Assembly (NCBI GenBank): GCA_958510825.1
Contig: OY294046.1
Coordinates: 74,099,808-74,163,807, forward strand
DNA from: Brachypterus glaber
Taxonomy: Eukaryota > Arthropoda > Insecta > Coleoptera > Kateretidae
Direction of reading: 5' to 3'
DNA length: 64,000 nt
Shown here piece after piece: positions 43,349 through 55,270 of this stretch. A program made the translations under genes and the position numbers. The number at the start of each line of letters is the position of its first letter. The stretch's first letter is position 1. Under the pieces are notes generated by a model. The model made no database searches, was not told where the DNA came from, and worked only from the letters and a program-made list of their open reading frames with translations.

Positions 43349-43596
43349 CAACGAACTAACAACTCTTCTCTCTAGCATACCGTTAATATAAAGTATCGCC
43401 AACATCTCGGTTTGTTTGTAAACAAATAGTAGGTATATTCAGGCCTGAACAATAACAATTACCAGTAACTTTTATTGTTGTCTCTGTTAGAACAAAGCTG
43501 TGCGAGTAAGACAGACAAATGTATATGTTGGCTACGTTTTTGTCAGTTTTTACAATTGAAATGCCTATTCTAGAGAGAAGAGTTATTAGTTCGTTG
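43349..43596. mobile_element. hAT-type MITE family 2, copy 3
   Basis: CAACGAACTAACAACTCTTC ... GTTCGTTG, inverted relative to copies 1 and 2. Flanks TTAGACTC and ATAGCCTC match at 6 of 8 positions, so the duplication has decayed. Confidence 0.85.
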
Positions 43597-43845
43597 ATAG
43601 CCTCCTACATTAAAAATTCTGAACTTTAACATACCCGCTCCAAAATATCTGCTTCCTACAAATTTACTCCATAACATATCTAAGCTATTAGGGGTCATAA
43701 GTACCTAAAATACGTAACTCATTAAGGGGAGTTCTTAGCGTTACGATGCGTTACGAGGGGAGACTGATTTTTTTTAGCGTGGTCTTGACTGCTAGCGCTA
43801 CGTATTTACAGGGGAGTAGGTCTCAGCATTACAAATAGGGTTGCC

Positions 43846-44204
43846 AACCGTCCTTTATTTCAAAAGGCAGTCCTTTATTTGCTACTTTTGTCCTTTGTCC
43901 TTTATAAAACCCTTAAAGGACGCTAAATATCCTTTAAAATACGATTGACACATTGATTTATAATAATTAGTTATTTTATAACTCAAGGATAGATAGTCGA
44001 GGTAGGAAGTTGGTACAACGCGGCGCTATGCCCCCTGTGTCGGCCACATTGCTATCAGTCTCGCATACAAAGCTGTGGAAGGAGTATATTATTTTTTTGC
44101 CTGTTTTTAATATATTTTGCAATGGGGAAGACCCCCATGCCAAAAAAAAGCGTTTAGGTTATTTTAAAAAAGAAGCAAAAGTGGATTCGTTTTTTTAGCG
44201 ACAT
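43846..44204 (+). pseudogene. Possible hAT element 5' region
   Basis: AGGGTTGCCAACCGTCCTTT followed by repeated TCCTTTATT words resembles the outer end of some hAT transposons. A 62-codon frame at 44010-44198 ends KKKRLGYFKKEAKVDSFF and may be the start of a transposase. Weak, based on appearance only. Confidence 0.3.
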
Positions 44205-44712
44205 ATGTCTTTTACATTAATGATTCAGAGTTGGTAAAACTAATTACTAAGCGTTACATGGAGCCCCCTGCTTGGGGTCAAAACAAAATTGTACTTTGTG
44301 CGTTGTTGCCTATTTAATCATGTCCCCTTACAAAACTATTCTTTAAAACATCACTTTTAATATAACAACTCTACCCTATTACATATCTTCTTCATAAAAT
44401 CTTTACTTCATGACACTATGACGTGGTTAAAGTCATCTTGATTATACCATATGGTCTGGACTTTTAAATAGCAGATTATCTTCTTGACTAATGATAAGGT
44501 GCAGTCCACACTATGGATATTTAGGCCACACTGTGGACGGCACTGTCGACTCCACAGGCTTGCTAACCATAAACACAACGTTATAAGCCTGCGCATAAGA
44601 GACATGACGGCACATACGTCAATCACGGTATCGTTCTATGTTATGTATTATGGTTATGCGAACCTGTTGACCATTGATATACAGGAGACAAGGATAAGGC
44701 TTTAATCTGCTC
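44205..44712. other. No gene recognised
   Basis: A 73-codon plus-strand frame (44484-44705) has no recognisable domain. No other support. Confidence 0.4.
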
Positions 44713-45299
44713 ATTAATAAACATTTGATTCTTAAAATATATCGCCTTCTAAATTCTAAAATATCGTATTTGAAAAATGCCTCCCATTAAAAAAAAACAC
44801 CAAACCAGCAAACTACCAAACCAAACCATTATTAACGTAAACTAACGCCTCCCATAGAAAAAAAAAAACAAACCAGCAAACTACCAAGCCAAACCATTGT
44901 TAACGTAAACCAACGCCTCCCATTAAAAAAAAAACACCAAACCAGCAAACTACCAAACCAAACCATTGTTAACGTAAACCAACGCCCCCATTAAAAAAAT
45001 CAAACAGAAATTCGTGAGTATTTTAACAGTCTTTTGCTATATATTCTAACAAAAAAACTGGATTTTCCGCACCTAATTATATTCAAGACAGTAAGTTTTA
45101 GTAATAAAACCATAAATCAGTGCAAAAATATAGTTCATTTTTGTGGACCTGATGCGCACCGTAACCCCACTCAAATTAAACTATTTTATAAAACTACAAC
45201 TGCCTAAACGGAAGCCACTTTTGACATCCGTCAAAACAAAAATAAGGAAACCAGTGCGCATGTGCTAGATTCTTCTCATTACTGCGGTGAGCGAATCGT
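44713..45299. mobile_element. MITE family 5, copy 2 (left end lost)
   Basis: Starts within the element at ATTAATAAACATTTGATTC, keeps the minisatellite core (three units, 44778-44990) and the right end GGTGAGCGAATCGT. Confidence 0.88.
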
Positions 45300-45449
45300 G
45301 ACAGAGATAGCATTATGAGTGTGAGTAAGAAAAAAGATCAATGCTGACATCAGGGTGAAACCAGAAATTTGGATGCGCAGAAGGTCAATGCGCAATCTTT
45401 GTTTTCTCTTTATCATTGCTCTGAACGGCGCTCTAATCAGAATGTAGCA

Positions 45450-46123
45450 TAGACGAGGAAAGACCTCCAAAGCCGTTGCGGGATACTGTGATAAATGTGC
45501 CTAGCGCATCTGAGATAAACTTGCACATGCGCACTACTATTGTTGTTTTTGACGACCTTAGTTTTGTGTGTCAAATAAAAATTGTAAAAAATTCAACAAA
45601 AAACAATAAATATCTACACAGAAACGTCGAAATAGTTTTTTTAAATTATTTTATAAGAATTTTTCGATGTGTGTTTGAGTTTCGGGATTTTGTACACCTA
45701 CTTTGAGTACACCAGGGATTGACCCTTTGCTCTTCATAAAGCAACAATACAGGTTAGGTTTAAAGTTATAAACAAATGCAGCAAAAAAACAATTAAAACA
45801 CAGTAGAAGTCGAAAAATGAACAAACAAACGACGATCTGACAGTACTGACAGTATAAACAAACTACTAATAATTCGTCACCCCAGTATTGGTTTGCAATA
45901 TCTCTATTTTTGGACATTTTAAGATTTTTACTGGGGGATTTTTGGAGATAAGACAAATGAATACTGGGGTGATGAATTGTTTTACGACCGACAGCATTTC
46001 ACAGCTGATAGAGATGCGTACTGCGCAAGGTCAGATATATTGCGTTACGTCATTTCGCTGTCCCGTTCTGTCACAAAATAATCTTGCGCAGGCTGGACTA
46101 ATGGTTCTCTTTCCTTCTCTATG
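45450..46123. mobile_element. P-like MITE family 4, copy 2
   Basis: CATAGACGAGGAAAGACCTC ... CTTCTCTATG with duplication GAATGTAG/GAATGTTG (7/8) at 45442-45449 and 46124-46131. Reverse orientation of 13476-14135. Confidence 0.88.
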
Positions 46124-46167
46124 GAATGTTGTCGCTAAGTTAACTGATTTTTACAGCGTATTAATTT

Positions 46168-46871
46168 TTACATCGACACTTAGTGCTACTAAGAGTGTCG
46201 ATGTATTGAAATCTTCGACGAAAAGTCAAAATCTTTGACCACGTTTTTTTCACATTTCTCGACGTTTCAGACCATTCTGAGTCGAAATCAGTAAAAAAAA
46301 AATTGCGTCCGTCTGTCTGTCTGTCTGGGTGTAACTCTCTAACTCCATTTCTACATGAATACATGAGATATCGACTTACGGTTTTTTGCATATTGTTTCT
46401 TATCGTATTCCGAAGAGCTCATTATATTTGGGGGGTAAACGATTGGGGGTAAGGGGGTAAAAATAGGGTAAAACTCCTATTTGTATCGTTTTTTGTTTAT
46501 AATTAAGGTAATTATTATTTTATTTGGTTAATTTAGCACTTATATAAAAGATAATTTTAAATTGGTCAGAAAATATAAACAATTTTTCCTAAAGCGCATT
46601 GTTTTCGAGATATTGGCGTTTAAAGCAGTAAAAGGTTTTTTAGCATATCTTACATATTTATAACCCGATTTCAAAAATTTATATTTTAAATAAAAGCTCT
46701 TTTTAAGCCCTATAAAAAATGTTACATACAGTTTTTTGCTAGAATATAATGTTTTAAAGATACAGAATTTAAAATCAAACAAAACACCTAGTTTGAAATT
46801 TTCAAACTAGATGGCTCTAGTGTACAATAGTGCCGATGTTTTGACAGGGTGCTTGCAACGTTTCATCTAGT
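46168..46871 (-). mobile_element. Helentron/HINE-like repeat, copy 5 (near full length)
   Basis: TTACATCGACACTTAGTGCT at the left, (GTCT)n at about 46308-46327, and CATCTAGT end at 46868. The hairpin carries compensating changes: CATCGACACT pairs with AGTGTCGATG, where other copies have CATCGGCACT/AGTGCCGATG. Confidence 0.85.
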
Positions 46872-47737
46872 TTATGCTATCGGGTACTTACATATATGTA
46901 ATTTGTGAATGAACAATAATTAAATTTCTTTTTAATAATATTATCATTATTGTTGTTAAACAAAAAACCATGTTTGAGATTGACCTTATTTACAATATAA
47001 AAATAAACACATAAATAATCTCTTATAGGAAAAACATATGTAGAGTCACAGAAATAGAATCTTCAAAGTGTGGTATCGCGATGCCACTTATTTTTAAAAT
47101 GTCTATTTTCATTTTGGTTTTATTATTTAGATTAAATCAATCTAGCAAAATATACAAGTGGATTCTCTCTTATGAAAATTTTAGTAATAACAAACAGTAC
47201 TAATATAATTCTTTAGAAAATTATTATTAGTTAGTTTTCTCCCAGATCTTAACATGTATATTAAAAAGTCTGATTTATAAATATACTTATAAAATCATTT
47301 ATCCTAATTTTTATACAGTTTTTTTCACAGTATCCACAAAATAAAAGAAAATTTTCCGAAAAAAACATTTTTAGAGACAACTATTCTGTCCTACTAAGAC
47401 AAGTTGTCCTATTTGCAAATTAGATGTTTTGAGATATGGCCAGTTTTATTGTTTTCGTTTGCACATGTTTAAATAAATATGGCGTTGGGTTCCGCTTTAT
47501 TTTAAATCAAAAATACGTGATATCTTTTAAAAAAATATATATTTATTTTTTTGCAGAAAAATAAATTGTCATATTAAATGCATTTGTTCTCTCTGAGAAA
47601 GTTCAAAATGATTTAAAAAGTCCAATCAAATTACTAAACTAACTCTGTAAAGTAAGTCCTAGTCCTGACTTATTCGTCTAGTAAAGACTAGTTAGGACAA
47701 TTTTATTTAGAAAATATTGAAAATTTTCGTTTGGACC
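46872..47737. other. No gene recognised
   Basis: AT-rich intron sequence. AAGACAAGTTGTCCTA and TAGTTAGGACAA words occur around 47400-47700 near the hairpin below. Confidence 0.45.
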
Positions 47738-47812
47738 AAACCCAAATCCTAATAATTAGCCTAAGTTGTTTGTCCTACAAACAACTTAGGCTAATTATTA
47801 GGATTTGGGTTT
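47738..47812. repeat. Perfect 36-bp hairpin with 3-base loop
   Basis: AAACCCAAATCCTAATAATT at 47738 begins an arm of 36 bases (to 47773) that is exactly mirrored at 47777-47812 around CCT. No mismatch is seen. Confidence 0.97.
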
Positions 47813-48249
47813 TAGATACGACATTTCTTTTTAGTAGGCACATGGGGCTAGTGTAATACAATATAATGGTGTGCTTATCACAAAAAGTGAATTTTTGCAG
47901 ATAGGGAAACTATTCTTAGCTGAGCAGTATTGTTTTGTATTTGCAGCAGATATTTTAATAAAGTACTTTATTATTTTTATTAATAATACATGGATAAAAT
48001 GGATTAACACTAATCCACATCATTGCGGTGCCAAAGCCAAAACTGTCGCAAAACTAATCAGTGATAATTTATTGTTTTATTAAATAAATCTCGGAAGTCA
48101 TATTATGAATAATTTTTATAAAAACACAAATAATTAATAATATAATGAAAAATATAATAATGTAATAGCATAAATCAAAATAAATAGTAAAATAAATAAT
48201 TGTTTAATGTTGCTAATAAACGAAAATTTAATTATTTTTTAGAGGTAGC
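47813..48249. other. No gene recognised
   Basis: AT-rich. A 70-codon frame at 47871 lacks recognisable features. Confidence 0.4.
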
Positions 48250-48662
48250 TATATACAGTAACTGTCATGCCAAAATTTAAGAGGTGATTCTACATCCCAA
48301 AATAGTAAAAAAATACACATAAAATAGTTTGGGGCAAAAATGTGTTAAGCCTAATACATTTTCCGTCTAGGGACGCCTCTGGATAAATTCATAAAAATAA
48401 ATTAACATAAACTTATTGCCCTTATTTATTAATATATATATAATATATTATTATAGTATACATGCAAAAGCTCGTCGCTCTAGCTTAAAGGGTACCAGAG
48501 TTATTAATTCAAAACCTTAATTTTATTACAATTTTAAAGGGTTGTAGCACCCTTAGGGCTCATTTGCGGACCAACCTTTATGGGAACTTTTTTTGATATT
48601 TTCGGATGCAGAATCACCTCTTAAATTTTGACTTGGCAGTTACTGATTACCCTGTATATAGC
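48250..48662. mobile_element. MITE of the AGGTGATTCTACAT group
   Basis: Left TATACAGTAACTGTCATGCC with AAATTTAAGAGGTGATTCTA; the right end is its complement (TGCAGAATCACCTCTTAAAT ... GTATA). The right half matches 38263-38405. Confidence 0.78.
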
Positions 48663-49024
48663 TGTATACTTCCTATAGTAGTATTACAATTAATTGATCT
48701 GTAAATGTTACTACATTCTTTTTATTAGAGTAGGGGTGACCGGGGCTAGTGGTCGCAGGGGTAAGTTGTCAAAGTGCTTATATCTTAAAAAGTAAAATAT
48801 TTTTCTGCGCCAAACCAAGATTAACCGCTGAGTTACAATAGTGCCATTTATCATTTGTAAACTTAAATGCAATAAATTAAAAGAACACCAAAAAAATGTA
48901 AAAAAGAGCCCAGTAATTTTTTTGTGGTAAATATTTTTTCTTATTGTTACTGATTTAGCGCATTAAGATAAGAGAATTTTATGTATTAAAATAGTTAAAG
49001 GTGTATATTATTTGTTGATATTGT
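48663..49024. other. No gene; possible element end
   Basis: TAGGGGTGACCGGGGCTAGT at 48731 resembles the TAGGGGAAGTCGGGG end of the element at 53721. No matching second end is seen before the gap. Confidence 0.35.
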
Positions 49025-49224
49025 NNNNNNNNNNNNNNNNNNNNNNNNNNNNNNNNNNNNNNNNNNNNNNNNNNNNNNNNNNNNNNNNNNNNNNNNNNNN
49101 NNNNNNNNNNNNNNNNNNNNNNNNNNNNNNNNNNNNNNNNNNNNNNNNNNNNNNNNNNNNNNNNNNNNNNNNNNNNNNNNNNNNNNNNNNNNNNNNNNNN
49201 NNNNNNNNNNNNNNNNNNNNNNNN
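49025..49224. other. Assembly gap, 200 N
   Basis: Exactly 200 undetermined bases. The round size suggests a placeholder, so the true distance is unknown. Confidence 1.
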
Positions 49225-49384
49225 GGAATTATGAGGGAAATTTTTATAAAGGTCACTAAATCGAAACATTTGACGACTAATTTGATACACACAACAGATT
49301 AACTATACATATGTGTATATATATCGGTGTTTTTCAAAGAAAAAAACGATATTCGATTTTTATCTTTTAAGAATACGAAAGTTT

Positions 49385-49525
49385 TTAATTTTTATCCAAT
49401 ACATACAGGTAATAAGACAATTACCAGCTTTATTTTAAATAGATAAACTCAATAATAACCCCCGCGTGGCTTTTACTTATTGAGTGGATAATTATTTATT
49501 TTACCCACTCAACTGTCACACTTAA
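49385..49525 (+). repeat. Dispersed repeat family 6, partial copy 2
   Basis: TATCCAATACATACAGGTAA to CCACTCAACTGTCAC matches 35935-36050 in inverse orientation, and the start of 61734. Confidence 0.75.
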
Positions 49526-50541
49526 AAATTTTAAAGTTTTTTTTGTAATCCTTAGTTAATAAATATTAAAATAAAAGCCAATGTCTGTAATAAGGGGGTA
49601 TTTTTTTACCTTTTTTATACTTCTGCAACTCAAAAGTAAGAATGATACATCATCCATTTAAAAAAATAATGGGGTGCTATATGACAAAAACTTTTTTGGC
49701 GAAAGAGTCCTAGAAGGGGATGACGGAGTATATATTTGTAACCATTATATATAGTGCTTGATATTTTATTTATTTTATTTTTTGCGAAATTCAATTATTT
49801 CTTACTTCCAAGATAATCGCAGAAAAGTTAAACAAACAGGATAGTACTATTTAAAAAAAATAAAGGTAAGTACTAAGATGGAACAAGGGGGTGATTTTTA
49901 GTGTTTTATTTCTTGTAGTCCTTTTTGTTGAAATTGGTTTATTTAGTTCTCAAAATAATCGCTGCCAGGATTTTGTGTAAACACCCGGTATAGATAGTTT
50001 TTTGCATTTCTCAAATGCAGCGTCCGGACGCGTCTTCTTTAATTAATATTGAAAATGCAATACAAAAAAAGCATATCTATATGACCGAGAAGTCCATATC
50101 TGAAACAATCTTTTAAATCCATTGTTCCATAAATGTTTTTTTTGTAAAAAATCAGGTAAGAGAACTAAATGTTTTTTCGTTACATGATTTTGCCATTACG
50201 GTTATGAACTTTTTTGAGATCCACTTTCTAACCCTATAAAATTTTTTTTGACAGGTTTAAGATAAAAAAAAATTAAAGCAAACCCAACAAAACTGTGTAT
50301 AATTTTTATTGCTGTATTGTCCTAGGAAAGGCGCCATCAGATTGAATGCTTTTAACAGCAAAGTTTATGTCTTTTCGTATGGATTTACTACTTATTTATA
50401 AGTAAATCCTTTACAACGCCGCTTTAAATTTTATATCATAAAACAACACAACTAAAAAAATCCCCTTTTCTAAGATTTAAATTACCTACAAAAAGAAAAT
50501 TCACCGACGGAGTTTTTCGAGTATGCTTCGTTTTTTTTATT
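49526..50541. other. No gene recognised
   Basis: AT-rich intron sequence. ACACCCGGTATA at 49981 looks like a single end of the family at 56116. Confidence 0.4.
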
Positions 50542-50823
50542 TATAGTATATTCACCTTCAAGTTGCAGCCGAAGTAAATAAAAGAATCGCGCACGCGGCA
50601 GCTGGCGCGTGGTTTCATTGGTTAAAACACTCGAATGTTGCGAGAGTAGGGATGTAGAAAATTAAACAGGTCAGTACGTGAGCACTTGCGATGAAGCGTA
50701 TAATGCATTGCAATGGACCGTTATATAGAAATATTTTGTTTTGAGTCCTACCCTGTTACTAAATCCGTTGTTGTCACGTGCGTTTGTTTACACATACTTC
50801 ATTTTGAAGTTGAATATACTATA
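50542..50823. mobile_element. MITE with TATAGTATATTCA ends
   Basis: TATAGTATATTCACCTTCAA at the left and its complement TTGAAGTTGAATATACTATA at the right. The interior is richer in GC than the flanks. Confidence 0.8.
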
Positions 50824-51590
50824 GTTAGATATTATCGCAGTAATTTAGGCTAGCTGTATATTTTTGCGACTTTTAACTTCCTGCCACAGACACCTTATTT
50901 ATGGAACGTAAAAATTACACCTCCCTGTAAACAATTTAAAAGTCGAACAAAATTTTTATAGTTTTGACTTATTTATCGTTAAACGTGTTCTTTATAGCTT
51001 TAATTATTTAAATATAAGTGCAAGTTAATTTAGAAATAAAAAGACAGAAAAATCGAATGTTCAACATACAAGTAAAGGTTATGACACCTACCTTATGAAC
51101 ATCGGCTGCTAAACCATAAAATATCAGGGGCCCCTGGCAGTACACTGTACTCCTGGCTAAACATCACACACACACACAAAACAGTTGTTTTCTAAATAGT
51201 TTGTTTTGGTTTTATCACCACATACTAGCGTAATTTAGTATTGAAAATTGGAGATACACGAAGGCGGCATGCTTCTTCGAACGGTTTCTTAAAGAGTTTC
51301 TTCTTCTTCTGCTTCTTAGTGTCAATTCGCCGACTTGCACCTGTATGTCATTTGAACTACTATGATATTTAAAATAATATATTCTTAAATACTAAAGAAA
51401 TTAAAGTTGTTTGTACAGAAGTGTTCTTAACACATTCAGATAAATGAACAAGACATTATGAAAAACATTTTAAATATTTAATCATTATCCAAAAATCATA
51501 CTTAGGATCAGCACATCAAAAGTACCCTCCAAACAGTCAATATTCTTCTTTTCAAACAATGCCCCCTAAAATGGGGCATACATAGTATAA
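50824..51590. other. No gene; short (CA)n
   Basis: A CA tract at 51166-51178 and a TTC/CTT-rich stretch at 51296-51320. Otherwise nothing supported. Confidence 0.45.
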
Positions 51591-51966
51591 ACTAGATGAA
51601 ACGTTGCAAGCACCCTGTCAAAACATCGGCACTACTGTAAACTAGAGCCATCTAGTTTACAAATTTCAAACTAGGTGTTTTGTTTGATTTTAAATTCTGT
51701 ATCTTTAAAACATTATATTCTAGCAAAAAACTGTATGTAACATTTTTATAGGGATTAAAAAGAGCTTTTATTTAAAATATAATTTTTTGAAATCGGGTTA
51801 TAAATATGTGAGATATGCTAAAAAAACCTTTTACTGCTTTAAACGCCAATATCTCGAAAACAATGCGTTTTAGGAAAACGTTGTTTATAACATTTTTTGA
51901 CCAATTTAAAATTATCTTTTATATAAGTGCTAAATTAACCAAATACAATAATAATTGCCTTAATTA
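51591..51966 (+). mobile_element. Helentron/HINE-like repeat, copy 6 (3' half lost)
   Basis: ACTAGATGAAACGTTGCAAG to ATAATTGCCTTAATTA, then unrelated sequence. The 3' hairpin is absent. Confidence 0.8.
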
Positions 51967-52020
51967 GTCAAAATCTTATGCCAGTACTTCCCTTTGGAGT
52001 ACTAGATTCGAATAAAGTCA

Positions 52021-52265
52021 CACTGTTAAAACAGTTTATTTGTGTCAACAAAATACTTGGTTTGGATATGGCCAATTGAATTATTTGGTTGTGACAAATA
52101 AATGTTATTTCTGTCAAATAAACTATTTTGTTCCTATTAATAAATTATTTTGAAATTAAAATATTTGATAACATGAACTAAATATTTATTTGACTCAAAT
52201 AAAATTTATTACTCACAACCAAATAATTTAATTGGCCATATACAAATAAATCCTTTTTATAACTG
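52021..52265. mobile_element. MITE family 3, copy 2
   Basis: Interior TTATTTGGTTGTGACAAATA and ATTGGCCATA blocks match 11120-11357 in reverse orientation. The ends are decayed. Confidence 0.75.
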
Positions 52266-52452
52266 CACCCTCAACAAAACTCTCACATCCACAAAACGGA
52301 AATTATTCTTCATAGGAAACCTTTTATCCAAGAAAATCAAGATTACTCCAAACACCTTTCTTCTTATTTTAGATTTTAAGCTTTCACGGCCATTAAGATA
52401 TAAAGAACTTTCACTTTCGGGTTTAGACCGTGTTAATGGATTTTCACTTTCC

Positions 52453-52489
52453 GACGTTTCGTCTCTTACTACTAGAGACATCTTCAGGG
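52453..52489 (-). ncRNA. Hammerhead-like motif, left terminal repeat
   Basis: Minus-strand CTGAAGA, GTCTCT/AGAGAC stem, GAAAC, GTC, as in the right repeat. Confidence 0.55.
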
Positions 52490-52530
52490 ATTAATCTGAA
52501 ACTAAGTTTCGAATCAACTTGTGTCACTAT

Positions 52531-52750
52531 TTATGACGAGTTGTGGTTATTCACCCGTGACGAGGTTTTTCCTATCAAAGACTTCCATATTGCAGGTAAG
52601 TGGTAACCAGTGTCCCGATTGATATTGTTAGGATGCTTGATGATTTCTATCGATTCCCGTATCTTCCTTGGCATTTTTCTGTTTTCTGTTAATATTTGTT
52701 TTGTTTCAGACAAATTGATTTTATGACCTGTTTCATGCTCAATAGGACAC
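52531..52750 (-). pseudogene. Penelope endonuclease C-terminus, left half
   Basis: About 70 codons, HETGHKINLSETKQILTENR onward, identical in content to the end of the plus-strand copy. It begins directly at the inversion junction and has no start of its own. Confidence 0.8.
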
Positions 52751-53596
52751 TCGGTATACAGGAAGAAAACCCACACTGACAGATACCTAAACGCATTTTC
52801 ACATCACCATCCCTCTCAAAAACGCTCGGTAGTTAATTCACTTGTTCATAGGGCTTTCATGATTTCAGACAAGAATTCCCTAGACACAGAACTCCTTAAA
52901 CTAACCAAAGCCTTGACCATGAACGGTTATACCAAAAAAGACATTAATAAGACCATATACAAATACAGAAATCCCAGACCCAAACAACAGGACAATAGTG
53001 ACAATGACAGACAGACACAAGTTATACTTCCCTATGTAAGCGGTATCACGGATAAAATAGGTAAACTTTTGAAAAAGTCAAATATTAAGCCTATATTTCG
53101 GTCCAACCAAAAATTAGGTCAATGTTTGACTTCAACAAAAGACAAAATACCCCTGAGTTCAGAAGGCGTATATAAAATACCCTGCTCCTGTGGTACGGTT
53201 TACATAGGTGAAACTAAGAGAAAAATTTCTACAAGACTTCAAGAGCATGAGCGCAATATAAGAAAGAAACAAATTTCCTTATCGGCAGTAGCCGAACATG
53301 TACATGAAACAGGTCATAAAATCAACTTGTCTGAAACAAAACAAATATTAACAGAAAACAGAAAAATGCCAAGGAAGATACGGGAATCGATAGAAATCAT
53401 CAAGCATCCTAACAATATCAATAGGGACACTGGTTACCACTTACCTGCAATATGGAAGTCTTTGATAGGAAAAACCTCGTCACGGGTGAATAACCACAAC
53501 TCGTCATATATAGTGACACAAGTTGATTCGAAACTTAGTTTCAGATTAATCCCTGAAGATGTCTCTAGTAGTAAGAGACGAAACGTCGGAAAGTGA
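52751..53596 (+). CDS. Penelope-like RT end plus GIY-YIG endonuclease
   Basis: Open from the inversion junction to TGA at 53596 (281 codons; first internal ATG at 52859). It starts in the reverse transcriptase thumb region (SVYRKKTHTDRYLNA). After a basic linker comes a GIY-YIG nuclease: GVYKIPCSCGTVYIGETKRK (from about 53164), Arg in STRLQEHERN, and the His-containing AVAEHVHETGHK. A Cys pair in PCSC fits the zinc-binding site of Penelope endonucleases. The reading frame runs into the terminal repeat and is intact, but the catalytic reverse transcriptase core is missing, so this is a truncated gene of a transposon. Confidence 0.88.
   Translation, partial: SVYRKKTHTDRYLNAFSHHHPSQKRSVVNSLVHRAFMISDKNSLDTELLKLTKALTMNGYTKKDINKTIYKYRNPRPKQQDNSDNDRQTQVILPYVSGITDKIGKLLKKSNIKPIFRSNQKLGQCLTSTKDKIPLSSEGVYKIPCSCGTVYIGETKRKISTRLQEHERNIRKKQISLSAVAEHVHETGHKINLSETKQILTENRKMPRKIRESIEIIKHPNNINRDTGYHLPAIWKSLIGKTSSRVNNHNSSYIVTQVDSKLSFRLIPEDVSSSKRRNVGK
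53551..53589 (+). ncRNA. Hammerhead-like motif, right terminal repeat
   Basis: CTGAAGA 53553-53559, GTCTCT/AGAGAC stem, GAAAC 53580-53584, GTC 53585-53587. It overlaps the end of the endonuclease frame. Confidence 0.6.
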
Positions 53597-53720
53597 AAAT
53601 CCATTAACACGGTCTAAACCCGAAAGTGAAAGTTCTTTATACCTTTCTTCTTGGTCAAATGTTAAAAGGTAATTTCTTCTTTAAATAGTGTATAACTTTA
53701 CCTAATACGGTCGATCTGTA

Positions 53721-54934
53721 GGGGAAGTCGGGGTTAACTGGGCCGCTTTTTTTCATATCGAGTTTTTGAAAAACCTATAAACAATATTCAAATATTTTCT
53801 ATAGCAAAAGATAGATTATTACTATAGTTAGAACATATTAATACTTCAGACAAATATTATTTATATAAAAAAAGTTATTAACGATAAAGCAGTTAACCCC
53901 ATAGGCCAGGGTTAACTGGACCACTACTCAGGGTTAACTGGTCCACTAGCAAAAATATATTGTATTGTAATTATTGTGAATAAAAACGATTTAAAATCAA
54001 TTGAAATTTAATTTTAACCTAAAAATAGACAACATAATATGTTAAATATTAGATATATCTCAGGATAAATTGGTCCGGGGTTAACTGGACATGGCCCAAT
54101 TAACCCCGCACTAATTAATATTGACATAAGTGATTTTGGCCATGTCCAGTTAATCCCGAATCAGTTAACCCTGAGTGACACCAATGAATGAAATCATAAA
54201 ATTTTAATACTTAATAATATATTAGAAGGCGGCAATTATGCAGAATTATTAACAAAATATTCAGTAAACACGGAAAGAAATTAGTGGGCTCTGCGCTATA
54301 CATTATAAGATATTTGGTAACAGTGGCAAATTATAGTGATTTAAGCTATAGATTATAAGGGACACAATAACTAATAATGTTAAAAATAAATTGGAAACGA
54401 TTATATATATCACAGACACGATTATATTTATTACAGGCACTATTATAAATTTACAGAAATTTTATTATATTATAAAAATTATTAGCACGGACAATAATTA
54501 AATCTATTTAAGCTATAAATGCCATACTATTTGTTATATTTTATTATTCACTAAACAATTAAAGTATTTCATATAAATTTTTACACTGACTGCCATAATT
54601 GTAAGAGAAAGCCTTGTATTTATATAATAAGCGATTATAATTTGCTTGGTATGTGTGTTATAGCGCTCCTAGCTATAATTTTTTTTCCGTGAAGTTGTAA
54701 TAAAGTATTAATTAAAAAATAAAAGTTAAGGTATCTACCTACTTTTCATCGAAAAAAATTAACTTTCTTTACTACAACTTACACGTGGGCAACACGGTCC
54801 GCAATAATACTTTAAACAATACTACTAACTAAATATCACTAGAATTTGCACTAGTGCGCCAATACTAATAAACAAACTTGATAAAATCCAGGTGGACCAG
54901 TTAACCCTGTGGCCCAGTTAACCCTGACTTCCCC
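53721..54934. mobile_element. 1.2-kb element with GGGGAAGTCGGGG ends and repeated GGTTAACTGG boxes
   Basis: GGGGAAGTCGGGGTTAACTG at the left and its near-exact complement at the right (CAGTTAACCCTGACTTCCCC), flanked by TA. Inside, about ten copies of GGGTTAACTGG(A/T/G)CC in both orientations lie near both ends and around 53890-53950 and 54075-54170. No transposase. Confidence 0.88.
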
Positions 54935-55262
54935 TACCATTGAATTAATATGCAACAGTAATTCTCAGATCTGTTAGATATGAATAAGAAGAAGCTTTTA
55001 GGAATTAAGACAGTAAATTCTAAACGGTTACAACAGTTATGAATCCTACCAATCTGTTCTTATATGGTTTGGTGCGCCCATTATAACGTTTCAATAATGT
55101 TACTATTAAATTTAAAGATGCAAGAAATATTATGTGTTTATGTAAAACACACTTTGTACGGTATATTAATTCTTACAAAGTATTCTTCGTTGTAAACAAA
55201 GAATTTTAAATATTTTCGAGTTTTTCTGAAAATAAATATCGTACGAAAGAAAAGAGACCAGT
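54935..55262. other. No gene recognised
   Basis: Unremarkable AT-rich sequence. Confidence 0.5.
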
Positions 55263-55270
55263 GTAATTAT

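Larger units (their letters stand above)
52366..53640 (+). mobile_element. Penelope-like element, inverted twin insertion
   Basis: Flanked by a perfect 12-bp duplication ACCTTTCTTCTT (52354-52365 and 53641-53652). The left part (52366 to about 52750) is a minus-strand 3' end with terminal repeat and endonuclease C-terminus. The right part (about 52751-53640) is a longer plus-strand 3' end. One duplication around both halves means a single insertion event. Both are 5'-truncated. Confidence 0.92.

Noticed and set aside
44484..44705. 73-codon plus-strand frame with a minus-strand partner
   Set aside because: No domain, no splice or codon-use support.
48979..49302. Frames through undetermined residues
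   Set aside because: They span the 200-N assembly gap and carry no information.
52257..52481. 74-codon minus-strand frame
   Set aside because: It runs from the Penelope terminal repeat across the insertion border into a MITE; not a gene.
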